A stretch of DNA of 64,000 nucleotides. Source: Tubiluchus corallicola (taxonomy: Eukaryota > Priapulida > Priapulimorpha > Priapulimorphida > Tubiluchidae). Position numbers and translations under genes: made by a program. Positions 1 to 11,763 of this stretch are shown here, in pieces. The number at the start of each line of letters is the position of its first letter. The first letter of the stretch is position 1. Location: positions 138,501 through 202,500 of the forward strand of contig JAQGDQ010000417.1 of assembly GCA_030141605.1 (NCBI GenBank), read 5' to 3'. The notes beneath the pieces were generated by a model. It did no database searches. It worked only from the letters and a program-made list of their open reading frames with translations, and was not told where the DNA came from.

Positions 1-393
1 CTTCAAAATGCCTCTTTTCGAATGCCTCACGTCCTGTCCATTGTTCAACTGGACCGGGCCGTTATTGCCATCACTGTTAGTGTAAAACTGACTCTGAGCA
101 CGAGGTTTACCACCAGAACTGATGCTAGATTCACTGCCACTGAGACTTGGGAGGGATGAACGTTTTTTGGATCCGAACACATCCTGACCATACGGTGATT
201 TATACTTTCCGCTCTTGTCACTCGTCTTCCTCCCAATTCCAAACAACCCCTTCTTTGCCTCCTCCAACCTGTTCAACTCATCCGTCGTCAGGTGTTCTTT
301 CTTTTTCGCCTCTTTTTTCTCGCGCTTTTCCTTCTTCTTTCTCTCCTTCTCCTCCGGGTCTTTTTCTTTGTCCTTCTTCATAAAATTGAACAT
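1..393 (-). CDS. MYO18A: Unconventional myosin-XVIII, first coding exon (5' part only)
   Basis: One open frame of 131 codons runs from an ATG at 393-391 to the left window edge, so only the protein N terminus is present. It starts MFNFMKKDKEKD, continues as a Lys/Glu-rich block (residues 6-33), then LTTDELNRLEEAKKG, then a Ser/Gly-rich stretch. That order (MFN-L/F-MKKDK, charged block, short helix with ELxxLEE) is what I know for the long PDZ-containing isoform of myosin-XVIIIA, an actin-binding myosin with a weak motor linked to Golgi and membrane tension. The PDZ, motor and coiled coil would lie outside the window to the left. An in-frame ATG 14 codons upstream (435-433) is an alternative start; I chose 393 because it matches the family start. 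The call rests on the N terminus alone, so the motor domain remains to be seen. Confidence 0.75.
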   Translation of the reverse strand, partial: MFNFMKKDKEKDPEEKERKKKEKREKKEAKKKEHLTTDELNRLEEAKKGLFGIGRKTSDKSGKYKSPYGQDVFGSKKRSSLPSLSGSESSISSGGKPRAQSQFYTNSDGNNGPVQLNNGQDVRHSKRGILK

Positions 394-412
394 CTTAGCT
401 GTTTCGGCCACT

Positions 413-472
413 CTGCAAAACAAATGAGCATTCATGATTCGCCAGGTGTGAGTTAGTAATGGTCGAACTTAC
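413..472 (-). other. Candidate 60-bp intron in the 5'UTR of the myosin gene
   Basis: On the minus strand, GTAAGT at 472-467 is followed by TACTAAC and ends in TTTTGCAG at 413, i.e. a strong donor, a textbook branch-point heptamer and an acceptor. It would join a non-coding exon (>=473) to the exon that carries the ATG at 393. It is much shorter than the polycystin introns, so it may instead be only the acceptor of a longer intron. Confidence 0.4.
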
Positions 473-1847
473 ATAATGTCACCTAAGCACATTCCAATTC
501 GGTTCGATTGCACACAGTTCAACAAGCACAATGCGGGAGCTTCTCTTTCAACAACGCCCGCATGCAGAACTGAACTAATCAACTGACGGACACACGGCTA
601 TAAAGCACACATTAATCCAGCAAGCGGTGAATTGAAATCAATAACTCTCATTTAATGTGACAACAGCAGCATAACAATAATAAAGTTCCACGGCCTTAAC
701 AGTGTCTCTTGTGAATACGCTAGGCTACCCGGACATGCATGACTTGAAACCAGCATCCACTCAGCAATCAGTATAAAACTCTCACAGAGCACCACCATTC
801 AGAAGTCATCAGAAGACACATCTCACGAGACATGCAAGCTCGCGCCAGTCATATTCTCTGTCAAATATTATCTATATACAGAAACCAGCAGTTCTACGTC
901 AACACAGAACTGCGGTTCATTATTCTTTAATTATTGATATAATCTGATGTACATTATGTAAATATACGCTAAGTTTGTCTTCATGCCAAGGTAAACACTA
1001 TTTGAGTGACCAATAGTAAAATGCCATGTGCTGCCATCTTGCGGAATGCAGCAAGGCTATTTTTATGCTGCCTAAAGCCTATTCGAAACATGTAAATTAG
1101 ATTTATTCGATGAGGTAACGCTGTAATCGTGTAGATTATGTTTTAACGTGAAGTTAATCACGCACTTTCGAAATCAGTGCCTGTTTACATGCATTAATCG
1201 AGAAAACAAAAGTTCCAAAAGTCTTTCAGTACAAAGAGACAAAAGTCCATTTTAATGATTTAAAGAAGAACATCTATAAAGTAAGTTTCAGAATCAACTC
1301 TCAACAACAGCCGGTCCTTTTTTAAAGGTTCAAAAGCCTTTGTAGCAACGCCAAAAAAAGCACTATTTTAGGCTAAAATTGCAAATGTTAAATTCATGGC
1401 TTTTTGCGGACTGTGGCGCTATCATTACTTTGTTGAGATCCGATAAAATGATGTTCAATATTGAGCAACTCAAATTGTTTATAAACAATTATTAAAAACG
1501 TGTGATTTCAGAATGCTTTTTGACCAAAGAACAATGATTACACTGATAATTTAAACTCTGGCTGAAAAAACCTAGAACTGAATTACTAATACTACACCTT
1601 TGTGGTGTAAATAATTAACAATTTAGCTTGTTTAATCTTAATATGAACTCTAGTTAGCAGTCGAGTATAAACTACTATATTATACAATCAATGTAGTTAA
1701 GATTATAATAACTTCCCCATATTAATTAGAACATACATAATTTTTATACACGTTGTATAATATTAATTTTATTGTTAAATGACTTACTATTTCAGAAACC
1801 CCTATTCACATTAACTTCTGATTACATGTTTAACAAATGCTGCATAA
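473..1847. other. Non-coding stretch upstream of the myosin exon
   Basis: No ORF, repeat or RNA gene that I can support. On the minus strand 473-610 is the least AT-rich part and would hold the 5'UTR exon and promoter if the small intron is real; no convincing core promoter element was found. The rest is AT-rich and unique in the window. Confidence 0.5.
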
Positions 1848-2264
1848 AAGTCGTGTTCATTTGTAGTAAATGTAATTGGCCACAAGCCAAGTTTAGCACA
1901 TTAAATGAAGTTCTACAGATACAGCAGAGTGTGCATGGACATCCTAAAGTATTTCAGTCATGATTGTAGTTTACTAAACCTACTTAAAGTCGTGTTCATT
2001 TGTAGTAAATGTAATTGGCCACAAGCCAAGTTTAGCACATTAAATGCAGCTCTACAGATACAGCAGAGTGTGCATGGACATCCTAAAGTATTTCAGACAT
2101 TATTGTAGCTTACTGAGCCGACTTAAAGTCGTGTCCATTTGTAATAATTATAATTGGCCACAAGCCAAGTCTAGCACATTAAGTACAATTTTGCCAATTT
2201 GGTGCAGTGTGCATGGACATCCTAAAGTATTTCTGTCATGACTGTATCTTACTAAACCAACTTA
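1848..2264. repeat. Tandem repeat, three copies of 139 bp
   Basis: The marker aagtcgtg recurs at 1848, 1987 and 2126, an exact 139-bp spacing. Copies 1 and 2 differ at few positions; copy 3 is more diverged. Each copy includes attggccacaagccaag and gtgcatggacatcctaaag. 139 is not a multiple of three, so the repeated peptide readings are a by-product and not a repeat protein. Confidence 0.95.
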
Positions 2265-2738
2265 TTAGCTTTATTTTTGTTAAAAACAATTTCCAAATGA
2301 ACCTATCCCTTTTACCGTCTCTACAAAACATGCCTGTTCTCTGTCCAGTTTCACCAAAGGAAATGTTCTACATGGGCTAACATGGCACAGTAATTTAAAA
2401 CAGGCTTAAGCAGCTAAGAGGCAGGAAGTAATAAGTGTGCTTTAATGTCGAAGCTGAATGTAAATTCACTTGAACTGCTCAAAAACTTCTGCGTTTTGAA
2501 GAGTACCATAAATTCCTAACACATTTCAACAGACAATATGACATAAATATTAGTTAGACACTGAACAATGATAATTCTTTATATTCGTTATATTTGTGTA
2601 ACATTAATCGTATCGTTAATTGAATTAGTAGTTAAAATGTATAATTTTGCATTAATAGTGGTAGACTCTGCAGTTAATATATATGACAGATTATTAATCA
2701 GATCACTAATTAATCAGACATGATTACTAACTATAGAT

Positions 2739-3782
2739 CAGGGGTGTGCTAAGTGCGGCCCGCAAATGCAAATGTCAACCTAAAGAAAGTGCGGCCCGGG
2801 CAATGAATTGAGCGTATCCAGCTGAAGTCCGTGCCACGATTGCAAAGACAGTGCCGGTAGATTTTTCCACTAGATCGGATGGTATTAACTCTTACAAGAT
2901 GGTTGTAGCTTAATGTCCCTGTCCGACATGACGAAATTACACGTTGCTCACTTGGAACACAAACAAGTTGTAATCACAGAACACAGAAAAGTATCACGGA
3001 AGCCACCATTGAAACATTCAAATGTGCAAGCAATGCAAGAAGCAATCTGACTGGCTGGTAGGAAGACCAACCAGCCAATCTCTGGGCAAATAATAGTCAA
3101 TCTTTTATTATTGGGGCTGTTATTCTGCCCAGTTGTCTTCTTGGTCACAGCAGGTAGATCATTTTGACTTGGATGTTTTACAAAATATATTATAAATAAA
3201 TAAATTATAAAAAAAAGAAATATAAAATAACTAAGTCAAAATGATCAACCTACTACGACCAAGAAGATGACTGGGCAGATCAATTTGTAAGTAGCCAGCA
3301 AGCTGAAAAAGTGTTGTCACTCCTGATATAGGGGGATTCCCAGATTTTAGTTTCTGCTTAGGCTCAGTAGTACATGCCTTGATCAATGGCTGCGTCATAG
3401 TGTCATCAGGTGTAGTGTTCTTATAGATCAGAAACATGGATAAGAAAAAAGAGGAAGATTCAAGAAGAACATCGAGTCAAAACAGATTAATATACACTGT
3501 ACTACACAGACTGTGTGACACACATTACTAATATGCATTGTAATGAAATTACAACTGCATGTATCTATTGTGAAAGTAGAAATATATGGTTTTTAATATA
3601 AATTTTATAATAACTTCTAAAATAGTTTCTTGAGTGTAGTACTGCAGTAGTAATGATGTGCGCAGATCAGATGCAAAAAAGGTCCTACTGTACTTGGCTC
3701 CTTGATCAAACTGTATGCGGCCCGCAGGAATTGCGGGAGTTTTAAACTTGGCCCAGCTAGTCAGATAATTTGCACACCCCTG
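2739..3782. mobile_element. Non-autonomous hAT transposon (1,044 bp) with 8-bp target duplication
   Basis: The ends are inverted repeats: caggggtgtgct at 2739 and the complement of gcacacccctg at 3772-3782. Sub-terminal gcggcccgc motifs occur at both ends. The flanks are a perfect 8-bp direct repeat, ctatagat, at 2731-2738 and 3783-3790. The CAGGGGTGTGC terminus with 8-bp duplication is the hAT hallmark. No transposase ORF is present, so movement would need an enzyme supplied in trans. Confidence 0.93.
3125..3278. repeat. Inverted repeat (46-bp arms) inside the hAT element
   Basis: 3125-3170 and 3233-3278 are near-perfect inverted copies (arms contain ctgcccag, cttcttggtc and gatcattttgact) separated by 62 bp of A/T-rich DNA. 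A transcript could fold into a long hairpin. Confidence 0.85.
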
Positions 3783-3790
3783 CTATAGAT

Positions 3791-4282
3791 GTATATGTAT
3801 TGTAACGAAGCCAGGTGGTGCTGATAAACTTGATCCATGTGAATTTACAGAAGATCGTCAGGTAAACCAGTAGAAACAGCAAAAATTTGATTATAAACTG
3901 TCAGGTTGCTCTTCTTGCACCCTCCATGCCAGTGGAACAGGTGCTGAGATGGTAAAAGGCATCTACTAGACCACCAGAACCATTACATAACAGTGCACAT
4001 ATAGAGGTCGGTATGCAATGGCTGCATACTGGACAGAACCATTACAGTGCAAGGGTGGCAGTGAAAACAAATGACATTTCGCCGTCGTTGCAATATATAT
4101 AATGCCTAAATTCCTTTGTGCAGTAAAAAATTAGAAAAAATATTTTCAAATATTAACTTATAAAAACAATAAATTAACTGTTTTGTCTTTACGCTTATGC
4201 TTCATTTTTCAAACTTCTTAACTCTATGCTGTTATTTGCTGTATGATGTTTACTTTTGTAAGTCACAAGGAATACTGGCTGA
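3791..4282. other. Non-coding stretch, nothing recognised
   Basis: No credible ORF or RNA gene. A short phrase, agaaccattaca, occurs twice (about 3978 and 4036), but no clear repeat unit surrounds it. Confidence 0.4.
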
Positions 4283-4723
4283 TTACTGTACCTGCAAAAC
4301 CGTTAATAGTTTGACTGTTAACTCATTAAGCCTGAAAGCGTGATTTGTAACTAGAAAATCAAAAGGAAACCACTAGGCAAGTGATTAAATGATTAGCTTC
4401 TAGAAATTCTTTGGGTAACGAGGTTAATTGCAGTGGGCAAGCGGGTAACAGATTCGAAGCAAAACCGCTTCGCTAGCATATTAGCGCATGATAAACGTAC
4501 TTGTTTACAAACAAGACGGTGTTTAACATAATTGTTTCTACATATATAATGCACAAAAGGGAAGTAAAAATGACATAAAAGAAGGAAAGGCTGTTTGGGC
4601 ACATAAAAATGTCTTATTTTAAGTACGTGAAGGAAAAATATTGAGTCAATTAAGCGAAGCTATTTGAGTCAATTAAGCGATTGAATCTATTAACTGTGAG
4701 TCTATTAAACAGCGACTACTGTA
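4283..4723. mobile_element. Possible degraded MITE with TACTGTA ends
   Basis: TACTGTA at 4283-4289 and at 4717-4723, each followed inward by weakly inverted-similar sequence with repeated attaa/ttaat words. 4645-4680 holds two direct copies of gagtcaattaagcga. TA at both borders would fit a Tc1/mariner insertion, but the terminal repeats are poorly matched. Confidence 0.3.
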
Positions 4724-7074
4724 TTGTATTTTTACATCTTTCTTTAATTTGACAATATTTATGGAATTGTCGTGATCGGAATAATTTAATAATGAGCTGG
4801 TCAGTATTCATTCACCAATTGCAGCTGAACACCACTCTTTCTTCACTGATAACTGTTTGGCTCGACCCATCACTACTACTGAGTACTACTACTAGCTGGA
4901 AGAGGCTGTGCTGATTCAGCCGACTGAAACGGCTGTGAATTTACTTGTAACTGTTTTGCTTAAAATAGTAATTGCGGCCATTTTCATTGCAATCTTCGTT
5001 CTTACGTAAGGCTTATCATTAAAGGTGAGCACACTGGGTGTGTACAACGTAGCAACTGTTATTCGATGTTATGGCAAGATAACAGCAGTGGTTATATTGC
5101 AGGGCATGTTCAGCCAGAATTGAGAGAGAAAATATCAAAGGACGAAATTTTTGGCGAACGAATGATTATATTAAATCGCAATACACTAACAATGCTATAG
5201 TTTAAATGGTCATAATGCATCAAAGCCGTAAGAGTCTTATTCAATTGGTAATTTAATATCGTATTCGTAATGTAAAATGTAAAGAGAGACGTAATTTGCT
5301 ATTACAAAGTGTAGCTAGTCGCAGTATTAAGATTAATTATACAAAGTAATATAATATACTGGTACCTTAACAAAGACCACAATTAAACCATACTTTTTTA
5401 ACAAAGTCACTGCTTTTTCCGGAAAAAACTCTATGCCACACTATATGTGACTAACTGGCGCGAGCGACAGCAGGCACTCGCAACAGCACGAATAATGATG
5501 AGCCGCAGAATTCTGACGGAGCAATTTCCACGGCCACACAAGTAATGACACCAGTGCGCCTTGCTTCGTAAGTCAAGACCAAGAAATTTAATTATTACGT
5601 GCAGCTTAAGTTCCTCACGTAGCACATAATATGGTAATGTCATAGAATGTCAGTGCTAACTTGTTATCATTCTCGCACATGAAGCTCCGCTTACTTGATA
5701 CTTCGTCATATGCTATCAAAAGAATAAGCTAATATATGGCCAAAAATTGTCAATATGAGGCCAATATTACTAGAAGTACAAATCATACTGATCATTTTAA
5801 TAATGTTTTAAGCTTAATAAAGTGGCGAACGCCTAAAGCAACTAAAGTAATTAATCATAATTATTTTCTTCAAAACAACGTTCACAGTGGACTTGCACTT
5901 ATGGTCCGCAATAGACTTCACCTCATTATTATGGCTAAAAAAACAAGCAGTAGGGATGCAAATATAGTCGAGTCCATGAGAGAAATTTAATAGTTAGTGG
6001 AATATAACCTGCTCTCAGGATGATGTGCTGTTATCAGGAAAAGGTATTAATTGCTCTGTACCTTACAGTCATTCTTAGCACACTAAAATAATTATGTCAC
6101 TCTGACAACAATGCAACTTTGTTAAAATAGTCAGAATTTATAATTTCTTTATTTATATAACAATTTACAATCTACATTAAATAACAAACAATAACAATGA
6201 TATTATTAAATTTAATGCAAAGTTTAAACTCTATAGAAACATGCATACGTTTGCAGTTTTACAACTTCTAACGGTTTGCATTGCATATACAATTCTTTAA
6301 TTAATACGATACGTAATAGTGTGGTAACAATAAATTTTTGAATATGAATGAAAGTTTGTTTTTCGAAGCATTAATGCTCATGAAACTGCCTTTTCACATC
6401 CTTTTGGCGGAGTTCCGTTTTATATGTCGTTCACTTTAATTTTGCATGTATTTAATAAATGATAAGTTAGTGCGATATTCAACAATAAGTACGTTACTTT
6501 ACTAAAGAAAACATTCTCCTTTAAATTACAAATGAATATTTCTCCATCACAAGCAACAGGACCAGAAACCTTTGAAGATTATACTGGTTTTTATGCAAAA
6601 CTGTCTTAAGATTTTAACTACAAAACTTGTTTCCTGGCAAAATGACAGAGATAAGTCAGTTGCCGGTACACTAGGTATAAGACTTTGTGGAGGGAAAATA
6701 TGAAAAAGTCACATGGTAACATCAAAGTCATACACCAACAACCGTCCCGTCGTTTTGCCCCTAAAACGAATTTGAAAAACTAACATTTGTCTGTCAGCTT
6801 CACATGATTAATTAACAATTTTGAACTTATTGTTTTACTTTAAAGGGTACAATAAGTTTAGAATTGCATGTACGCAGTGCCTCCACATAAAAACACCGCT
6901 TCAGATTTAGCAAAAGAGAGTAAAGCAAAAAGTCATGTAGCAATGCAAACTGGCGGACACTGTTAAATGGAATGTAAAATTAACTAAAATTTCTAGTGAC
7001 ACTACTGATCTACTCTAGACTATTAGTTTTTCTATACCACCCTGTACAGCCACAATCAATTTATAGAGCAGACA
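4724..7074. other. Non-coding interval between the myosin and polycystin genes
   Basis: No gene recognised. The part nearest 7074 should contain the 3'UTR of the polycystin gene on the minus strand. The longest plus-strand ORF here (5736-5990, 84 codons) has no recognisable domain and skewed Asn/Lys/Ile composition typical of AT-rich non-coding DNA. Confidence 0.45.
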
Positions 7075-8078
7075 TTAACGTTTAACGTGATGAGTTGGCC
7101 CAGTCTGCGCTTTGCCTTTCAAACGTTGGCAGATATAAAACACTATGTCATACTGACGCTTTTTCAGTTGACTGTCTCTTGCAACAGAACGATAAGCGAA
7201 GAGCAACACGACGCGGAACATTGTTAGCACAAAAATGACAAAAACACAGATGAAAACGAGCAAAACTCCAAAACTAAATGCCGAAATGTCGTACAAATTG
7301 GCTTTGTCTCCTCGCCGAACCAGGCTGATCAATGTTGCTAATGTGTTAACGAAATTCAAGCTGTTCCTACCAAAGGAGTGCATGCAGAGTATAGCAAAGG
7401 CAACAAAGCTTATCAACATCAATATAGTAAGGTGAAGCATGGGCCACACAGACTCCCATATGGTAAAGAAATACAGCGAATACATTTTAACACGCAGCAA
7501 CCTGTTCCACAACTTTAGCATGACTACGAAAACCAAAATGGATAGCACACAGGCAAGAGTAAAGTCAAAGTACGCGGCTTCGCTAAAGTTAACGTAGCTC
7601 GTCTCTTCCTGCAAATTCTTATCTAGAAGCTGATTGACTATGCTCTTCTTCATCACAAACAAAGTCATGCAGGCAATGGATAGTCCCAATATGCCGAGTT
7701 CGATGATATTCCAAAAGCTTGTAAAATATGCCAACTTCCTGTCGACGATCTTGCTAATTTGTCGGAAGGTAAAAAAGCACATAAAAACCATGTATAGAAC
7801 CTGTGTGACCAACAGCACATAATCGGTCGTTATCAGGTACCTGGCCAAATCTAAGGTAAATATTTTGTACAGCGGAAAAATGCCACTGATTCCACGGAAC
7901 TCTAAACCTAACATGACTATGCTGAAGAGATTAGAATTCGCGTTAAAGATGGTTAATTCAATTATCAACGCTCGTGTGCGTTCGTCTATCCAATGTGAAT
8001 TTTTGAGTGACTCAATTATGAGTAAGTCTTCTGTGGCATTTCGAGTCAAATCCATCATGTATCCACCACTACTGTAAA
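7075..8078 (-). CDS. Polycystin-1-like exon n: end of TOP, S2-S6, stop
   Basis: Reads VYSSGGYMMDLTRNATE (the GGY loop of TOP), then RTRALIIELTIFNANSNLF, the family's S2 entry, and four further membrane helices to S6, ending YICQRLKGKAQ and stop at 7077-7075. Pore-region sequence SFGRNSLNFVNTLATLISLV precedes S6 (FVIFVLTMFRVVLLFAYRS), which carries an Arg inside the helix. The cytosolic tail after S6 is only about 35 residues, with no coiled coil or EF hand, as in short-tailed PKD1L/PKDREJ proteins. The acceptor is attttgcag; the exon start is fixed by phase and by the GGY motif. Confidence 0.96.
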
Positions 8079-8202
8079 CTGCAAAATTACCTATAAATTT
8101 ACAAAAACATCATGAAACATTGCCGGTAACCATGACAACACGATACAATAAAGGTTTACACAAAATAGGACGATGTATGAGGCATGGTCATGGTGAGTAG
8201 CA

Positions 8203-8460
<258 letters not shown>

Positions 8461-8679
8461 GAGGCATACAACATGATAATGATACTAATGATATTTTGTT
8501 AGTACGACTTGGTTATTTTAGAGAACATAACTTCATTGAGGGCAGTTTCTGCATCACTTAGGCCTATGTGGAAAACATTCTCTGATATTCATATGAAAAA
8601 AATATAGCAAGCAATTTTTGCCACAACCAATTAGAAACGATAAAAGTTCTTTCCAGAATCAAATGTAAATAAAACTGAC

Positions 8680-8862
8680 CTTCAATAGGCAAAATCCAGA
8701 AATGGGATAAGTTTTGGTAGGTCCATTGGTCAGGAGGAGTGGTTGAATTGCGATACTCAAGCCAGTTCTCGCTGTACGACTGGTCATCTTCGAAACTTTT
8801 TGAATACTGTGCGACGCACGTCTCGCTTATGGACTCCATGTTTTTCACAACAGAACACAAAC
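8680..8862 (-). CDS. Polycystin-1-like exon m: TOP domain C-x-x-x-Y block
   Basis: Reads GLCSVVKN ... CVAQYSKSFEDDQSYSENW, then WTYQ and LPIEG, matching the TOP block C-x-x-x-Y-S-x-x-x-E-D-x-x-x-Y-x-x-x-W ... W-x-Y ... P-I-x-G. Acceptor ggtttag, donor GTCAGT, phase 1 exit. It contains the paired cysteines typical of TOP. Confidence 0.94.
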
Positions 8863-8979
8863 CTAAACCAAATCATTAAAGAGCAAGGAAATGTAATTTT
8901 AAAGTTCGGATCACAAAACTTTTCCTTTCCGTACAAAATTATATTACTTGGCATATTGCTGACTTTTTTGAAAGACTTA

Positions 8980-9527
8980 CCGTATTTTCCCATGTATAAG
9001 AGACCCTTGTGTATAAGAGACCCCTTCAATTTTTAGGCAAAAATTCTGGAAAAAAGTTTTTTGGTAATGAATAACTTTATGCCTGTGTCACGATGCTTGC
9101 ATTGCTTACAACCGCTTCATAGTCGAACGCGACACGCCTTGCTTAGGCTGACTCATCTCGTTGACCTCTGCCGACGTATCAATGACGTCGACGGGCATGC
9201 AGAGAGCTTATGCAGATGCGTTGATTGGCTGCAGAACAATCGATTTCTCTCCAAGCAGAACAATCGATTTCTCTCCAATACCAAAGAGACATTTAAAAAA
9301 ATAATAACTTACCCGGTACATTAATTTTATCATTAGAATTTAGCCATGGAGAAGATTTATTGAAAGGAAACTATAATTATTCGAAATAAAACAGTTATAG
9401 AGCACTTATTTCTTTAAAATCATTAGTGTCACAATTTATGCATCTTATTGAAAAGACTTACTCCCATGTATAAGAGACTCCCTATTTTTAAAGTGAAAAA
9501 GGGTCTCTTATACGCGGGAAAATACGG
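8980..9527. mobile_element. TA-flanked MITE (548 bp), Tc1/mariner-like
   Basis: Termini ccgtattttcccatgtataa (8980) and its inverse ending ggaaaatacgg (9527) are inverted repeats of about 30 bp that both include gtataagagaccc words. TA dinucleotides border both ends (8978-8979, 9528-9529). Internal gtataagagac is repeated at each end, and gcagaacaatcgatttctct occurs twice at about 9230-9275. No intact transposase. Confidence 0.82.
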
Positions 9528-9654
9528 TATGTAATTGGAAAAGAAAATTCTTAATAATTTAAAATATTTTCACCAAAACTGCACAGCATTGCCATCCCAG
9601 CATGCACCACTGATTCACCAAAATCAAATTATTGATCTTATTGACAAGATAAAG

Positions 9655-9805
9655 TCATTTACACTTTTGCTTAGTTAGTAACATGTGTGCTACGAATGCT
9701 CTGATTATTTTTTCAAACTTTACGCAATGCTATCTAAATTAGTTTCAAATGACTTACCGTTAAAATGGCTGTGCCCAACAGTCATCACGGGAACTTAAAT
9801 CTACA
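9655..9805 (-). repeat. Dispersed repeat family R1, copy 1 (inverted)
   Basis: The reverse complement shares about 140 bp with 14855-15005 and 16690-16830, including cattttaacggtaagtcat, aaagtttgaaaaaataa and ctaactaagcaa. All three copies are in polycystin introns. No coding potential. Confidence 0.8.
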
Positions 9806-9920
9806 TGTTTTATACAGCGTTACTGCTAACGCAAGCTCTGTGTGCAATTAGATAGTGTGTAGATGATATAAAATTCCAAGACAAATTTTTAAAGTTTTAT
9901 TTATGAAGAGTGTTTCCTAG

Positions 9921-10078
9921 TGCACTAAGTTACGAAGTGGTTTGCAAATTTCTGAGAATACAAAATCTACTTGACTTATTACAAACGAAGCCAGTTGGTG
10001 AATGTGTCTATGAAGCCACAAAAGCTTATAATGCTGTGCAAATATTAATGGAATATGGTGCACCATTAACAAATTCAG
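9921..10078 (+). CDS. Possible single exon with an ankyrin-like segment (doubtful)
   Basis: An open stretch between an acceptor-like tttcctag (9920) and a donor-like GTAAAA (10079) reads, near its end, AVQILMEYGAPLTNSG, resembling the second helix and loop of an ankyrin repeat (VxxLLxxGAxxN). It is on the strand opposite to the surrounding polycystin gene, inside its intron. No partner exon was found, so it may be a retro-fragment or chance. Confidence 0.2.
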
Positions 10079-10755
10079 GTAAAACAATTAATACTTGCAA
10101 ATATGAATGCAAACTAATATCATTTAATTTTGTTTTTGCTTCATTTAATTGTCCCTTATAATATGGATAGCTTTTGCATTATTTTTCTTTATCACGTTAA
10201 AATGAACTACACTGAAGGAATTTCTAAACTCAGTAATATTATAAATGAACTCTAATCCAGCCATGTGCAAAAGGTATTAAATAGGAGTGGCTGACTTAGT
10301 TGACTGTTTGGTCTTTCGCCACCCTTTCTCCATACAATTAACCTTTCTTTTTAACACCAAGTCAAATTGTCAAAATCATTATTATGCCTCTCTTGTACTG
10401 TAAAATTTAAAGGACATAAATAAACGATCTTAATATTAACCTTAATCAAAATTGAACAGCAAAACGCAAATAACACTTACAAATTCGTAAGCAGCACAAC
10501 AAAACTACTGTAGAATTGAAATGTACACTTATGTGCGACGGCTTTACTGATAAAGGTTGCGCAGTTGTACATTACATAATGTACTACTTTACGTACATAT
10601 GTAAGATTTCCTCATTTTTGCTAGCTGTTCGAATCCGCATCCTGTCTTCGACTTTTTTACATTTCCTTTCCTTCGAATTTCAAAACTCAACAATTGTGGA
10701 TTTATTCCATCATTAATAATTTTGAAAAGAAGATAACGAATGATTAAACTCCTAC

Positions 10756-10921
10756 CCTCTTTTACTCTCAGTTGACGCAGTCTAACTACTCCCACGGGCC
10801 AGCTGACCAGGTCCGCTGCATAACCCGGAGGTGCAAACTGTTCAATGTTAGCTGTGTCCGGGAATAAATTAGCCAGCAAAGTATGACTGATGTAATCCCA
10901 CATGCTTATGATGTCTTTTAT
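10756..10921 (-). CDS. Polycystin-1-like exon l: TOP domain core
   Basis: Reads IKDIISMWDYISHTLLANLF, later VGVVRLRQLRVKEG. The (v)GxxRLRQ(L/V)RV motif is the most recognisable polycystin TOP signature. Acceptor ttttgttag; the donor GTAGGA gives a phase 1 exit completing a Gly codon. Confidence 0.95.
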
Positions 10922-11246
10922 CTAACAAAATTCAGATGCAATCGAGTTAAACATAAGAACAAATTTGGCTTTATCAAATGTGAAGAAATCTGTCTGAAAA
11001 TTAGTTTGTGCCTTCATGCTTTTCAGTTATTCCATAAAAACGGACAGTGAATGCAGTATGGTTCACTGCCATGTTTGGACAGCAAAAGTGACGTCTTTAA
11101 TGACCCAATACCCAAGGCGTCCAGGAGCCAAGTTGACAGTAAATGTTGATTAATCTTTCAAGTTTATGAACGCATGTCAATTAAAGATAAAATACGGCTC
11201 TGCAAGGTTGTATTTTTAATTATAATTAATGATTATACGAACTCAC

Positions 11247-11322
11247 ATCTGTAAATTTAGTTTTTCCGTAGTAATTTGTGTTAAGTACTAGATCCTCAAC
11301 AGTATGACTCACCATATGGAAC
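11247..11322 (-). CDS. Polycystin-1-like exon k: start of TOP domain
   Basis: A 76-bp exon reading FHMVSHTVEDLVLNTNYYG then KTKFTD. Found by phase matching and by the polycystin pattern N-x-Y-Y between S1 and the WDW/WDY motif. Acceptor tttgtag, donor GTGAGT, phase 0 exit. Confidence 0.88.
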
Positions 11323-11377
11323 CTACAAATAATGATAATGTTAATGAACAAAAAACAATACTAGTATGTCTGTCGAA

Positions 11378-11645
11378 CATGTGTGGTTCGTCACAAACTA
11401 ACAATCTGCAATGCGAGATGTAGCACCTGTTTTTTGAGCAGCGCGTTTCTCAAATGCAGGCGCTTATGCCCATCTAACTGGAGAATGGCAAAATGCACGT
11501 AACAGCAAAGAACTAGGGGCTCGAATGTGAAACTGTGTTTGTGTGGTAATAATTCTTTCACATAATCACAAACAAAATAGTATGTTTCCCTTCAATTTTA
11601 AAGAGTAGATTGTTTTGACCTACAGTTTAAGATTGGTTCTGGTTT
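11378..11645 (+). repeat. Dispersed repeat family R2, copy 1
   Basis: About 270 bp similar to 18381-18657 in the same orientation. Shared words include cgtcacaaactaac/cgtcataaactaac, tgtagcacctgttt/tacagcacctgttt, aaatgcaggcgct, agattgttttga and agtttaagattgg. Both copies are in polycystin introns; class unknown. Confidence 0.8.
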
Positions 11646-11763
11646 TGTTTTAAAACTTGCACACGTGCACACACATTCCACAACTTCGTATGCAAGTTTG
11701 CAAAACATCGGATTTCCTTTTATTTACCATGGGCACCAACCCTAATACAACTAATAGTACCAC

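Noticed and set aside
1772-2241. Overlapping ORFs with a repeated peptide (CNWPQAKFSTL)
   Set aside because: Period of 139 bp shifts the frame each copy; a by-product of the tandem DNA repeat.
5736-5990. 84-codon ORF with an Asn/Lys/Ile-rich product
   Set aside because: No domain, no splice context, composition expected for AT-rich DNA.
9061-9324. 87-codon plus-strand ORF
   Set aside because: Lies within the TA-flanked MITE and shows no known domain.
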